From: Roseburia sp.
GTDB taxonomy: Bacteria > Bacillota_A > Clostridia > Lachnospirales > Lachnospiraceae
Direction: 5' to 3'
DNA length: 64,000 nucleotides
Assembly: GCA_019411365.1 (NCBI GenBank)
Contig: DXQT01000001.1
Span: 30,687-94,686 of the forward strand
Shown here piece by piece: positions 1-8,613 of the stretch. The stretch's first letter is position 1. Each line of letters opens with the position of its first letter. Below the pieces are notes generated by a model, which searched no databases, had not been told where the DNA came from, and saw only the letters and a list, made by a program, of their open reading frames with translations. A program made the translations under genes and the position numbers.

Positions 1-455
1 CCATTAACATTTTTATGGTCTAATTTTGCCAGAAGATACTCTAACAGCTCATGAAATGATTTTCCTATCTCCTTTTCATTTCCAAAATAACAGCAAAAAC
101 TGACATTTTCTGTCTGATTGTCAAAAAAAATACTTTCCGGGCGCAGCAGCAATATATCCGGAGATATCAGCAAGCCATCCAGTACCTCCGCCATCGCAAC
201 AACCGCCTCACATATTTTAATAAATATCTCATAACTGATATCTGACAATTCCGCTAACATATCCACTGCCTGTTTTCCTGTTATGTCATACCACAACTGT
301 GTCTGTCCGTTTCTGCTATTATACTCCGGCAATATAAGTTCCCCGGGTCTGTTTCTCCAAAGCATTTCTTTTTCCCATGGTTCTCCTTCTAATGCCGGTG
401 TTAAAATCATATGACTGGCATGAATATTTCTGTAATAACTAAATTGAATACTCAA
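1..455 (-). CDS. DUF6382 domain protein, Tad-locus associated (3' end beyond window)
   Basis: The minus-strand frame opens with a TTG at 455-453 that overlaps the TGA of the upstream tadE-like gene (TTGA), with GGTGAGAG upstream as ribosome binding site. It stays open to the window edge, giving 151 residues. The start (LSIQFSYYRNIHASHMIL) and the stretch with LLISPDILLLRPESIFFD resemble the DUF6382 family, which in Lachnospiraceae sits at the end of Tad pilus operons and usually carries a C-terminal FHA domain; that part lies outside the window. The visible part looks like a degenerate kinase C-lobe (weak inference). A role in phosphothreonine-dependent control of the pilus is possible but unproven. 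Confidence 0.72.
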   Translation of the reverse strand, partial: MSIQFSYYRNIHASHMILTPALEGEPWEKEMLWRNRPGELILPEYNSRNGQTQLWYDITGKQAVDMLAELSDISYEIFIKICEAVVAMAEVLDGLLISPDILLLRPESIFFDNQTENVSFCCYFGNEKEIGKSFHELLEYLLAKLDHKNVN

Positions 456-652
456 AATAATTCTCTCACCCTTTCCAGCTCATAAAACAGTTTTACCGCA
501 TTTACTGTTTGATCTTTTATAATTCCCCCTGCAAGTGTTCTCGTCTCGTCATACAACTGCAGTCCAAGTTTCATAATAATGAAAAATAATAACATCGCCA
601 TTGACATAATGATTGCGGCCTCAATGGTAATGGATGCTTCCCATTCCTTCAT
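452..652 (-). CDS. TadE-like minor pseudopilin, short
   Basis: A 66-residue protein with the prepilin-type signature ASITIEAAI at residues 6-14, followed by one hydrophobic helix (about 14-33) and a short polar tail. The Glu after the processing site (E11) is the hallmark of Tad pseudopilins cleaved by an A24 peptidase. Its ATG overlaps the stop of the upstream peptidase gene (ATGA, 652-649), so the two are probably translationally coupled. It is shorter than the usual TadE protein and consists of little beyond the signal helix. It probably acts as a minor pilin or assembly priming subunit in the membrane. Confidence 0.7.
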   Translation of the reverse strand: MKEWEASITIEAAIIMSMAMLLFFIIMKLGLQLYDETRTLAGGIIKDQTVNAVKLFYELERVRELF

Positions 653-1089
653 TCCATCACCATTACGAACAGATAACCCGCCAGTAAAAAAGGGGCAAAT
701 GGAATCCTGTAGGTTCGTCCTTTCCTTCTGATCACCGATAAAAATAAAGATGTTATCCCAGCTAAAAATAGTCCCATAACAAATACCTCCACATTTTTTT
801 CAAATCCCAAAAATATCCCGCTGACCACCAGAATCATTCCATCTGCACGCCCGACACTTCCACCTGACCATAACCCAAAAAACAAGATCATCATTCCAAT
901 CCCCATTCCGAGTAAAATCTCTATGATACTCAACTCCATACTATAGAGATGAAATAAGAGTCCTATAATACCTCCGGTCAGTAAAAAATATATATTTATT
1001 TTTCTATTTCTGTAATCCTGAAATGCAGATATCGAAAAAAATCCAAGTATTAATGTATTTTGCAGCATTTTCCCATAATCCTCCTGCAT
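649..1089 (-). CDS. A24 family prepilin peptidase (second of two)
   Basis: A 146-residue polytopic membrane protein with the two aspartates of the A24 (GxGD) aspartic proteases: D25 in AFQDYRNRKI and the Asp of GRADGM, where the usual G-x-G-D is G-R-A-D. It should cleave the short leader of Flp and TadE-type prepilins at the cytoplasmic membrane face. It is a CpaA/TadV-like short form without the N-methylation domain. A second A24 gene lies at the head of the same operon, so the two may divide the substrates. The start at 1089 has a weak site; an in-frame ATG at 1068 follows an internal GGAGG and is an alternative. Confidence 0.85.
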   Translation of the reverse strand: MQEDYGKMLQNTLILGFFSISAFQDYRNRKINIYFLLTGGIIGLLFHLYSMELSIIEILLGMGIGMMILFFGLWSGGSVGRADGMILVVSGIFLGFEKNVEVFVMGLFLAGITSLFLSVIRRKGRTYRIPFAPFLLAGYLFVMVME

Positions 1090-1093
1090 TCTT

Positions 1094-1972
1094 CTAAGTT
1101 TCGCATCTACTGCATTTTTTTCTATTTCTCACTTCTGACAGACGTATCATATAAATTGTGCGTTTAATTCCACCACAATTTAAATCATAATGAAATCTGT
1201 TTCCCTGATCTGTAATAAACACCGTATTTTTTTCTTTTATTTTTTCCGCGCAGACTTCGCATTCGCGGTATTTTTCTCCATATTTATTTCTTTTATTCTT
1301 TATATCTGTATAATTAACAGCTGATATTGATAATTTCAAATATGTACATTCTCTCGATGTATGATATACACTCCCCTTTTCTGCCACATACACCCATATC
1401 TCCATATTACCGTTATCTTCCACCCATCCTGTCCACTTACGGCAAATGACATGCTGTCTGATTTTAAGATACGGCTTTCCGGGCAGCCACACCGGCATTT
1501 TGACACCATAAGATGCTACAAGATAAATTTTATCCTCCGTGAATTTTGATTTCAAAAGATTAATACCTGCCACTTTATTAACTACATAGTGGTTGATATT
1601 GTCACTTTTCTTTATATTTTTCTTGAAAAGTACATTTGCTGCAGCCATCCCAACGATCTTCTCATGATCTTCACCCTCCTGCGCTGCCATAACTGCAAGT
1701 TTACGCCCGGTATCATCCAATGCCTTTTGTACATCCATCTGAACCTGCATTACCCGGAAAAACATTAGAATCATTACAAAAAATAATGCCATAACCGGCA
1801 AGATAACAGCCGCCTCTAATGTAAATGATCCTTCCAGCCAGAGACATGGCGGTGTCTCCTGACGGCGGCAGGCCTCCGCCTGATGAGAAAGAATATTATT
1901 ACTTTCCGGGAGAGATCCTTTTTTGTATATTTTATATTTCTTTTTTTCCTTCTCTGTAAGAAACACCGCCAT
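1094..1972 (-). CDS. TadE-like pseudopilin with C-terminal paired-Cys motifs
   Basis: A 292-residue protein. After a charged N-terminal extension of about 47 residues comes GSFTLEAAVILPV, a TadE-type processing site plus hydrophobic helix. The C-terminal part carries two similar modules: one with C-x5-L and CEVC (near residues 208-245), the other with LNC and KKCSRC (about 265-290). The repeated C...C-x-x-C pattern could bind metal or form disulfides outside the membrane. The start has GGAGGGG a few bases upstream. It lies between the DUF5702 gene and the second prepilin peptidase. The unusually long leader and the Cys modules set it apart from ordinary TadE; their function is unknown. Confidence 0.75.
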   Translation of the reverse strand: MAVFLTEKEKKKYKIYKKGSLPESNNILSHQAEACRRQETPPCLWLEGSFTLEAAVILPVMALFFVMILMFFRVMQVQMDVQKALDDTGRKLAVMAAQEGEDHEKIVGMAAANVLFKKNIKKSDNINHYVVNKVAGINLLKSKFTEDKIYLVASYGVKMPVWLPGKPYLKIRQHVICRKWTGWVEDNGNMEIWVYVAEKGSVYHTSRECTYLKLSISAVNYTDIKNKRNKYGEKYRECEVCAEKIKEKNTVFITDQGNRFHYDLNCGGIKRTIYMIRLSEVRNRKKCSRCET

Positions 1973-1981
1973 ATCCCCTCC

Positions 1982-3520
1982 TTATTTATTTATGTATGAC
2001 AGTTTCTGTCTTTTAAAAAACGTATATCCCCCCATTTCCATATCTCCATATAAGCTTCTCTTTGCAAATAACGGCTTAGCTTCAAACCGCAGTTCGCAGA
2101 TCATATTGTCTATCATATGATCCATTCTGGCATTTTTACCATTCTGCTCCTTTTGCATGGCAAGTTCCATGATATCCATCATACGATATGCCATTTTTTT
2201 CTCTTTCATTGCAAATAGCAGCTGTTTTATATACGCCTGATAGGATAAGCCGTTTTTACATTCTCTTGCTTTTCCCTCACCCGTCACTATTTCACCCAGC
2301 TTTTTTAGATCCGTGGTCCACTCTGCTGCACTTTTAATGAGTGAAATTTTTCCACCGGAAAGAAGAGTTCGCAGATCAAGTATACTTTCCACATATGCCC
2401 ACGCTGCCACCACACCAATTTGAACAATCTTGACAACTGCCGGATTCCCGGAAAAACCGGCAAGTGATGTTGCAATCATTAATGTCTGATTTAATTTTTC
2501 TCTATCCGCTATAATATGTGCAACATTTGCAGCTTCGCGCATCCGCATCAGACGTTCTATGGATGATTCCAGGTTTTTCTTATCCGTATCTTTACCACAC
2601 AGGATATATTCCATCTCATAAGTTAGATCTCCTTTTCCCGGCTCTGTATAATCCGAAAAATGTTTTCCAATATATTCCAGTACCATGACACGATCAGATA
2701 CATTCATTTTTTCTGCCTTTTTCATATCATACCGCCCAGTTTCACACTGTCTGTTCGAAACCATATCTTTTGCTTCAACTGCTTTCGCCGATAAAGACGA
2801 CATATCTGATACCGTCATTCCAAGGAGCGCATTCTGTTTTAATTGCAGGACAATCTGGATTGGGCTTTCCTTTTTGCTGTCTTCTGCATCCTGTGCGTGA
2901 TTATTCTCATTGTCCTGGATGTTTTTTTCTCCAGCCTCCTCCTGCGGCGCACCCTCTTTGTCATTCTGATCCGCCTGTTCTTTTTCCTTTTTTGCATTTA
3001 TGATGGCCTGATCTGCATCCTCTACACTATATTCTGTTTTTCCATCTGCCTCCGCCTTTTTTCCATCCTGATATTGCTGATACATTTTCTTTGCAACATC
3101 CTCCGGCAGATGCCTCTTCATATATGCAGATGCCTGACGCAGCATACCTGTACCATCATTATCCGTTGCAAACATATATTCCAGCAGGGAAGCTTCGCAC
3201 AGCTTTGTTCGAAACACACTGTTTTCCCCGGTTTCAGACAAATTTCCAGCCACATAGTCCATGACACGGGAGCTCACTTTATTCTCATCAAACTGATCCC
3301 AACCATATGCACCATCCAAATACAGTAAATGATATTTATCCCATAATACCGTCTGATATTCCGCTGCCACACAGTCCATTCCTGTATCTGCCGCAAGGGT
3401 ATCCATCATTTGCAATCCCGATACCCTTGCTCCTTCCAGTAATGCAAGCAGAAAAGATAAAATCAACAACAGACTCAGGGCAGAAAATATGGTCAGACTT
3501 CCTTCTTCCTCTGTCTTCAT
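1982..3520 (-). CDS. DUF5702 domain protein of the Tad locus
   Basis: A 512-residue protein beginning EEEGSLTIFSALSLLLILSFLL, a TadG/TadE-like N-terminal transmembrane helix, followed by LLEGARVSGLQMMDTLAADTGMDCVAAEY, the typical DUF5702 opening. The bulk is predicted outside the membrane. Residues about 155-220 form a highly charged Glu/Lys/Gln/Asn-rich linker, and the rest is mostly helical. Its ATG overlaps the stop of the Flp pilin gene (ATGA at 3520-3517). In Gram-positive Tad loci DUF5702 proteins occupy the place of TadG; a structural role in the pilus or its envelope anchor is likely by position, but the biochemical role is unknown. Confidence 0.8.
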   Translation of the reverse strand: MKTEEEGSLTIFSALSLLLILSFLLALLEGARVSGLQMMDTLAADTGMDCVAAEYQTVLWDKYHLLYLDGAYGWDQFDENKVSSRVMDYVAGNLSETGENSVFRTKLCEASLLEYMFATDNDGTGMLRQASAYMKRHLPEDVAKKMYQQYQDGKKAEADGKTEYSVEDADQAIINAKKEKEQADQNDKEGAPQEEAGEKNIQDNENNHAQDAEDSKKESPIQIVLQLKQNALLGMTVSDMSSLSAKAVEAKDMVSNRQCETGRYDMKKAEKMNVSDRVMVLEYIGKHFSDYTEPGKGDLTYEMEYILCGKDTDKKNLESSIERLMRMREAANVAHIIADREKLNQTLMIATSLAGFSGNPAVVKIVQIGVVAAWAYVESILDLRTLLSGGKISLIKSAAEWTTDLKKLGEIVTGEGKARECKNGLSYQAYIKQLLFAMKEKKMAYRMMDIMELAMQKEQNGKNARMDHMIDNMICELRFEAKPLFAKRSLYGDMEMGGYTFFKRQKLSYINK

Positions 3521-3687
3521 AACAATTTGTTACTCTCTATTGTTATCTTCTTAAGAATTTTTGTATTTAAGCTCTTGATTTTCGTGTTAAATACAACGAT
3601 AAGCCCAATTAAAATAACAAGTATCAACACGATCTCAATAATGGCCACCCCGTCTTCTTCCCCTAAAAATTCTTTAAACCCCTTCAT
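3517..3687 (-). CDS. flp: Flp1-like type IVb pilin (major pilin candidate)
   Basis: A 56-residue prepilin: MKGFKEFLGEEDGVAIIEIVLIL, with a short hydrophilic leader, Gly13 before the cleavage site, and the Glu at mature position 5 (VAIIE) needed for pilin assembly, followed by one hydrophobic helix and a Lys-rich tail. The start at 3687 is chosen because GAAAGGAG lies 7-8 bases upstream; a longer reading of 75 residues has no site and adds an implausible leader. It is the only Flp-type gene in the operon, so it is the probable major subunit. It is processed by one or both A24 peptidases encoded nearby. Confidence 0.85.
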   Translation of the reverse strand: MKGFKEFLGEEDGVAIIEIVLILVILIGLIVVFNTKIKSLNTKILKKITIESNKLL

Positions 3688-3770
3688 ACAATTTCTCCTT
3701 TCTAATCTTACAATCCATAATTTCATGAAATGATCATTACACACTTTACCGGCAAATCCTTTGTTTTAAA

Positions 3771-5042
3771 TTATAATTCCATGGAACGCATAGCTGGAAA
3801 TGCCAGTATTAACATCACCGCACCGAGCATCAGAATCATCGGAAACAACATCTTTGTCCCGGCTTCCTCCCCCAGCTTTCGCGCCATACTTTTTCGTTCT
3901 TCAAAGGCATCTTCCGCCTCCTGCTCTAACAGCCTTGTCAGACCCCTGCTTCCTTTTCTCAGATTCTGCGCCAAAAGATTGCCAAATTTGCGGTAGCGGT
4001 AGCCGCCACATCTTTCTCCAAAACGCTCATAAGCACGTTCTTCCCCCATTCCATTTTTTATTTCAAATGAAGTCCGCTGCATCTCTTCATAGACTTCTTT
4101 TCTGCAAATTGTCCTTTTTTGCCGCTCATTCATATAATTTTCTGTCAATCTGTTCCATGCTTTAGAAACAGTCATTCCTGCGCCAAGTAAAAGTACCAGA
4201 TTACTTACCATATCCGCATACTGCAGTTCCAACAACGCTTTGCGCTTCTTTTCTCTTTCTTTTTTACGCGATTGCTCCACAAAAGGAAGGATGATTACTA
4301 TTCCCCCTCCAAGGAACAGAATTTTTTCAGATAAATGTTCTTTTTTGGTATTCCAGATCAGTTTTTTTCCGTTTAGCTGCTCCGGAAGTTTGATGCTATC
4401 CCCCGGATCTGCTGACTGCTTCTTTAAATAATTCTCTATTTCACGGATCATTTTGTGTTCTTCATCAAGCTCCTTTGGCATTACACGAAAATACCGTTCA
4501 CTGATGCACTCTGATGATTCGCATCTTAACGTTACTGCAGCTTTTACCAGAATCCCATTTTCGGGTATATTTTCCTCAACCACTCTCCCTTCATCGTCCA
4601 CTACATCATACGGTTCAAATTCCCAGTCTGCGCTTACCGCTCCCTCCTGGTAATTTTTTCTTATCTCTGCCTTTTCCCGCACTTCCCCATTGTTTTTCAC
4701 AAATTCATCATCAATTTCCTGCTGTGCAGCCTCAAGTAATTTTTGTTCCTCCTGTTTCGACAAAATACGTTCCGGAACCACCACCTGATAGGAATACCCA
4801 TCTAAAATACCTTCTGCATCGACCGTCATTTCTTCCTCATAATCCCCTTCCCCATATGATGGGCGCACAAGTTCTAATTCTATTCCACCGCTTTCCATTT
4901 CTTCTGAAATTTGTGCTAAAATTGCAAGAGCCGATACTAAAATCATAACAACTGCCGCACGTCTTACTTCTGATGATACTTTTTTTCTTCCCACAACCGG
5001 CACCAAAACTGCCACGCACAAAACTCCAATACACAAAATCAT
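3771..5042 (-). CDS. tadC: TadC-like platform protein with large extracytoplasmic insertion
   Basis: A 423-residue protein whose C-terminal half (about 230-420) is a type II secretion F-like platform domain, with cytoplasmic helices and terminal transmembrane segments (LFPMILMLGAVMLILAFP). Unlike standard TadC (about 300 residues), two short N-terminal hydrophobic segments (about 1-15 and 28-42) are followed by roughly 180 acidic residues up to the next transmembrane helix (ILFLGGGIVIILPF). This insertion begins with VVVPERILSKQEEQKLLEAA and is probably exposed on the outer side. Together with TadB it should form the inner-membrane base on which the CpaF ATPase drives pilin extrusion. The role of the insertion is unknown. 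Confidence 0.8.
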   Translation of the reverse strand: MILCIGVLCVAVLVPVVGRKKVSSEVRRAAVVMILVSALAILAQISEEMESGGIELELVRPSYGEGDYEEEMTVDAEGILDGYSYQVVVPERILSKQEEQKLLEAAQQEIDDEFVKNNGEVREKAEIRKNYQEGAVSADWEFEPYDVVDDEGRVVEENIPENGILVKAAVTLRCESSECISERYFRVMPKELDEEHKMIREIENYLKKQSADPGDSIKLPEQLNGKKLIWNTKKEHLSEKILFLGGGIVIILPFVEQSRKKEREKKRKALLELQYADMVSNLVLLLGAGMTVSKAWNRLTENYMNERQKRTICRKEVYEEMQRTSFEIKNGMGEERAYERFGERCGGYRYRKFGNLLAQNLRKGSRGLTRLLEQEAEDAFEERKSMARKLGEEAGTKMLFPMILMLGAVMLILAFPAMRSMEL

Positions 5043-5054
5043 CCGTTTCTCCCC

Positions 5055-5792
5055 TTACACCCTGATATCTGAAATTCGTCTGTTTATTGCCATTGCCCCC
5101 ACAAAAACCAATAATGCTGCACTCATGACAAGAACACCTGCCAGATTGCCATACAACGGATCGATAAATTCTCCTGATGCAAGATTCAGATAGGCGAGAA
5201 TAAAAAATGGCATCACACTCATAATCTTTCCCTCCAGCTTCTTTCCGGCAATGACTGTATCCACTTCCCTCTCTACTTCTATCTTTGCGGATATGCGTGC
5301 TGCTGTTGTCCGGATAATCTGAGGGAAGTCTCCCCCACTCCTTTTTGCAAAACCAAAAATCTCTGCAAAACTTTGGATTTCTTCCACACCGCTCCGCACT
5401 GCCAGATCATGCAGAATCTCTTCTACATTCCGGTTTAATTTTATTTCTGCATTCATCTGAATCAATTCCTTAGTGATCATTGCCTCTTTTCCATACAGAT
5501 CCATAATTTCCCGCTCCGCTTCTTTCCATGCATGTTCAATGGAATATCCTGCAAGCAATGCCGCTGCAACGGCCTGGATCGCATCCCGAAATTCAATCAT
5601 CAGCTTTTTTGCACGTTCATCTCTTTTTTTATTTTTGTAATAAGAAACGATTAGATAATTTACAGGAATAACCAGCACCATTCCATACCATGAACGGTAA
5701 AACAGCCACGCGATCGCTGCTGCGACTGCCGTCCCTGCTGCCAGACACCCCAGTCGTTCCCACAGATTACACCGATATTTACGATAATCCAT
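5055..5792 (-). CDS. tadB: TadB-like type II secretion F family protein
   Basis: A 245-residue membrane protein with N-terminal helices (about 14-50), a cytoplasmic T2SF domain (about 65-190, including AVAAALLAGYSIEHAWKEAE and FAKRSGGDFPQIIR) and two C-terminal transmembrane helices ending in GAMAINRRISDIRV. This is the TadB/GspF topology. It directly follows the cpaF stop codon and precedes tadC by 12 bases, the conserved cpaF-tadB-tadC order. It is the membrane platform partner of the ATPase. Confidence 0.88.
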   Translation of the reverse strand: MDYRKYRCNLWERLGCLAAGTAVAAAIAWLFYRSWYGMVLVIPVNYLIVSYYKNKKRDERAKKLMIEFRDAIQAVAAALLAGYSIEHAWKEAEREIMDLYGKEAMITKELIQMNAEIKLNRNVEEILHDLAVRSGVEEIQSFAEIFGFAKRSGGDFPQIIRTTAARISAKIEVEREVDTVIAGKKLEGKIMSVMPFFILAYLNLASGEFIDPLYGNLAGVLVMSAALLVFVGAMAINRRISDIRV

Positions 5793-7037
5793 TTATTCTC
5801 CTGTACCAGGAAGTGTGATTCCTGCTCTTTTACATTTTTCCTGATTAAAAAGTGTACCTACCCGCTGTAATTCTCCACAGACTGCTTCTCCGTCCGATGG
5901 TTTTTCCACATAACGATACAGATCTTTCAACACAATCTCCCCTTCCTGCATACCAGTCACTTCTGTAATTGTCAGGACCTTACGGCTTTTATCCCTCATT
6001 CTCCCAAGATGAACCAGAATATCCAGTCCGGATGCAATCTGACTTCGTATCGCAGTAAGCGGCAGCTCCATTCCCATCAGCACCATCGTTTCTAAACGAC
6101 TCATCATATCCCGACAGGAATTTGCATGCCCGGTAGATAAACTTCCATCATGTCCGGTATTCATTGCCTGCAGCATATCAAGCGCTTCCTCTCCACGACA
6201 CTCACCAACCACAATTCTCTCCGGCCGCATTCGAAGTGCCGTACGGATCAGATCCCGTATCGTAATCGGTTTTACTCCTTCAAACATCTGATTTCTTGTT
6301 TCAAGTCTTACCAGATTTGGTTTGTCGACAAGCCGGAGTTCTGCCGAATCTTCAATCGTAATGATCCTTTCCTCCCTCGGAATATACTGGGACAGCGCAT
6401 TTAAGAACGTTGTTTTTCCGGAGCCTGTCCCTCCTGATATAAATATGTTATATCCTGCCATCACAAGCACTTTTAAAAATGCTGCGGCTTCCTCTGTAAT
6501 TGACTCTATCCGTATCAGATCTTCCATTAAAATAGGTGTTTGTGGAAATTTTCGGATAGATACTGCAGCACCGTCTATGGAAATTGGCGAAAGCACAATA
6601 TTTACACGCGATCCATCTGCTAATCGTGTATCCACGATTGGAGATGCCTCATTTACCATACGGTTACTGTTTCCTGCCATCTGCTGTATCACATCACCCA
6701 ATTTCTGCTCAGATGAAAAATGTGTCTGCGCCCGAAATAATTTTCCTTTTTTCTCATAAAAAATACGGGACGCTCCATTGATCATAATCTCCGTCACTTC
6801 AGGATCCTCTAATAATTCCTGAATCGCATCATACTTTCTTAAAGAATTAAACAATAAATGTTCTAATTGTTCCCGTTCTTTCAGAGTTAACAGATTTTTT
6901 CTGGAGTATTCTTCCACTTCCTTTTCAATAAACCGGCAAACTTCTTCATCATTTTGTTCTCTGGACAAGTCAAGTGCTGCTATGATATTTGATCTTAAAT
7001 CATCAAATATTTCTTCACTCCACCTATATTTCTCCAT
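5793..7037 (-). CDS. cpaF: CpaF/TadA family pilus assembly ATPase
   Basis: A 414-residue secretion ATPase. Walker A is SGGTGSGKTT at about residues 201-210, the Asp box is ITIEDSAEL, Walker B is RIVVGECRGEEALD, and the His box contains GHDGSLSTGHANS. The N-terminal domain (VTEIMINGASRIF) is typical of CpaF. It hydrolyses ATP as a hexamer on the cytoplasmic face to power Flp pilus assembly through TadB/TadC. The start at 7037 is preferred because AGGGG lies six bases upstream; an ATG two codons earlier (7043) abuts that site. The gene overlaps the upstream tadZ-like gene by about 14 bases. Confidence 0.95.
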   Translation of the reverse strand: MEKYRWSEEIFDDLRSNIIAALDLSREQNDEEVCRFIEKEVEEYSRKNLLTLKEREQLEHLLFNSLRKYDAIQELLEDPEVTEIMINGASRIFYEKKGKLFRAQTHFSSEQKLGDVIQQMAGNSNRMVNEASPIVDTRLADGSRVNIVLSPISIDGAAVSIRKFPQTPILMEDLIRIESITEEAAAFLKVLVMAGYNIFISGGTGSGKTTFLNALSQYIPREERIITIEDSAELRLVDKPNLVRLETRNQMFEGVKPITIRDLIRTALRMRPERIVVGECRGEEALDMLQAMNTGHDGSLSTGHANSCRDMMSRLETMVLMGMELPLTAIRSQIASGLDILVHLGRMRDKSRKVLTITEVTGMQEGEIVLKDLYRYVEKPSDGEAVCGELQRVGTLFNQEKCKRAGITLPGTGE

Positions 7038-8073
7038 AAGCATCCCCTGCCAGATAGTCTCTTATATAATCTCCAAATTCACTCCAGACAAGCTGTTCTA
7101 ACATATTTCCCCCACCACGGATTCCTTTTGCGGTAAACGGAAGATTTACAAACTGTAACCGTTCGGACATTCCGTCCGGCTTTACCTGTTCCAGATAATG
7201 AACAAATTCCGCTTTCTGGCATTCATAGAAATATCCTTCTTTTACCGGACAATAAATACTGCTGCATTCTTCCAGAAACGCCGCTATGGATGGAATCCCA
7301 GTTCCAAAATCAAATACAACCGTATCAAACTTTGTATTTTCTTCCAGATGTGCCAGCAGTTTCCGGTAATCATCCATCTGAAACTCCCCCAGCTGCTCAG
7401 GATTGCGAAATGGTGCTACATACGAAAAATCTCCCATTTCATATATGCTCTGAAAAAACTGTTCTGATTCTGTTGTTCCCCTTCTCAATCGAAGGGTCAG
7501 ATCCCCGATATCGTATTCTGCCTGACTGTCAAACAACTGTAAAAATCCGGTATTTTGCATCAGATTGATATACAATATCCGTCGTTGTTTTGCCAGTACA
7601 GAAGACAGTACCATAGAAAACGGCATCTGCATTTCATGACCGATTGGAGAATATACCCCTATTATCTCCAGCTTGGTTAATCTGTCTGTAAATGATTCCT
7701 TTCCCGCTTTTTTCCCTCCTGTCACTACCATCATTTCATGAAGGATCGCCTCCATTGGCTGATATTTAAAAATGACCGTCAGCTTTCTCCCCGACTGCAG
7801 ATAAGAATTATCTTCTGACAGACGCTCCGGTATATTTTCTGACAGGATCAGCACGGTCATTCCCGACAAAACTGCCTGTTCGCCAAATTCTGAAAAGCCA
7901 CTCCCCAGCAAAACCAGATCAAATTTTTCATTTTTTATTTTCTGTAAAAATAATTCCGGCTCCGGAAATAAATGAACCGTAAATTCCTTTGCCTTATGTT
8001 CCATCAGATATGCAGCAAATCTTTCCCCGTACGTTTCATTCGTATCGCAGAATGCCACATCCAGTTTATGCAA
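7024..8073 (-). CDS. TadZ/CpaE-like protein with degenerate P-loop
   Basis: About 349 residues. An N-terminal receiver-like domain (LDVAFCDTNETYGERFAAYL, then FDLVLLGSGF) precedes a MinD/ParA-like domain. The usual Walker A (KGGxGKT) is replaced by SPIGHEMQMP, so the lysine and Ser/Thr needed for nucleotide binding are missing, while a FDTVVFDFG strand remains. TadZ proteins localise the Tad machine to a cell site, and atypical P-loops are known in them. The start is uncertain: TTG at 8073 follows GGGGGTGGGG, whereas an earlier TTG at 8106 has no site. It overlaps the end of the upstream peptidase gene. Confidence 0.78.
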   Translation of the reverse strand: MHKLDVAFCDTNETYGERFAAYLMEHKAKEFTVHLFPEPELFLQKIKNEKFDLVLLGSGFSEFGEQAVLSGMTVLILSENIPERLSEDNSYLQSGRKLTVIFKYQPMEAILHEMMVVTGGKKAGKESFTDRLTKLEIIGVYSPIGHEMQMPFSMVLSSVLAKQRRILYINLMQNTGFLQLFDSQAEYDIGDLTLRLRRGTTESEQFFQSIYEMGDFSYVAPFRNPEQLGEFQMDDYRKLLAHLEENTKFDTVVFDFGTGIPSIAAFLEECSSIYCPVKEGYFYECQKAEFVHYLEQVKPDGMSERLQFVNLPFTAKGIRGGGNMLEQLVWSEFGDYIRDYLAGDAYGEI

Positions 8074-8506
8074 TACCCCACCCCCAGACCACGATAAAAT
8101 ATCCAATTAAAATTGCTGTTGAAAAATGCATGAATGTCTTTGTCCCAATTGCATAACCAACCGTTACTTTTTTGTAAACGATCTTTCCTGCTCCTATCAC
8201 TGCCCCCACAACAAACGCCACAGGTATCAGATAGCAAAGCTGTGTCAGTGTCAGAAAACCTCCTGCAATGGAAAATAACTTGATATCGCCTGCACCCAGT
8301 ATGCACAGACTAAATAAAAGAAATAATAAGATAACCGGAATAGATATATTCATCAGAAAATGAACTGCACCTGCACTTCCTTCCCCCAGCAGTCGAAATG
8401 CAAGTCCCCAAATTAATCCGGAAACAATCAGCCGGTTACTGATCCTGCCGTTTCCAAAATCCATCACCACCGCTAACGTAAGATGCGTCAGCAATGTAAG
8501 ATTCAT
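8066..8506 (-). CDS. A24 family prepilin peptidase, first gene of Tad operon
   Basis: A 146-residue polytopic protein with catalytic Asp16 (VVMDFGNGRISN) and the canonical GAGDIKLF motif near residue 72. It should process Flp and TadE prepilins. It is the first gene of the minus-strand Tad operon, with about 107 bases separating it from bofA, so the operon promoter should lie in 8507-8613. Compared with the second A24 gene at 649-1089 it has the textbook GxGD motif. Confidence 0.88.
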   Translation of the reverse strand: MNLTLLTHLTLAVVMDFGNGRISNRLIVSGLIWGLAFRLLGEGSAGAVHFLMNISIPVILLFLLFSLCILGAGDIKLFSIAGGFLTLTQLCYLIPVAFVVGAVIGAGKIVYKKVTVGYAIGTKTFMHFSTAILIGYFIVVWGWGIA

Positions 8507-8613
8507 TAGTTCCCCAATTCATCACCTCTTTCGTAGTTTGTAAGTCGAATTATAGCAATGCTTTTTTTGTTTGTCCATACTTTTTTACAAAACAGCCTAT
8601 CTTTGTAGACTAT

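Noticed and set aside
2843..3328. 161-codon open frame on the plus strand opposite the DUF5702 gene
   Set aside because: It is fully antisense to a gene with clear domain and coupled starts; the translation is a hydrophobic low-complexity shadow of reverse-complement codons, with no ribosome binding site.
7024..8106. TTG at 8106 as start of the tadZ-like gene
   Set aside because: There is no ribosome binding site and it would deepen the overlap with the peptidase gene; TTG 8073 follows a G-rich site. The choice remains uncertain.
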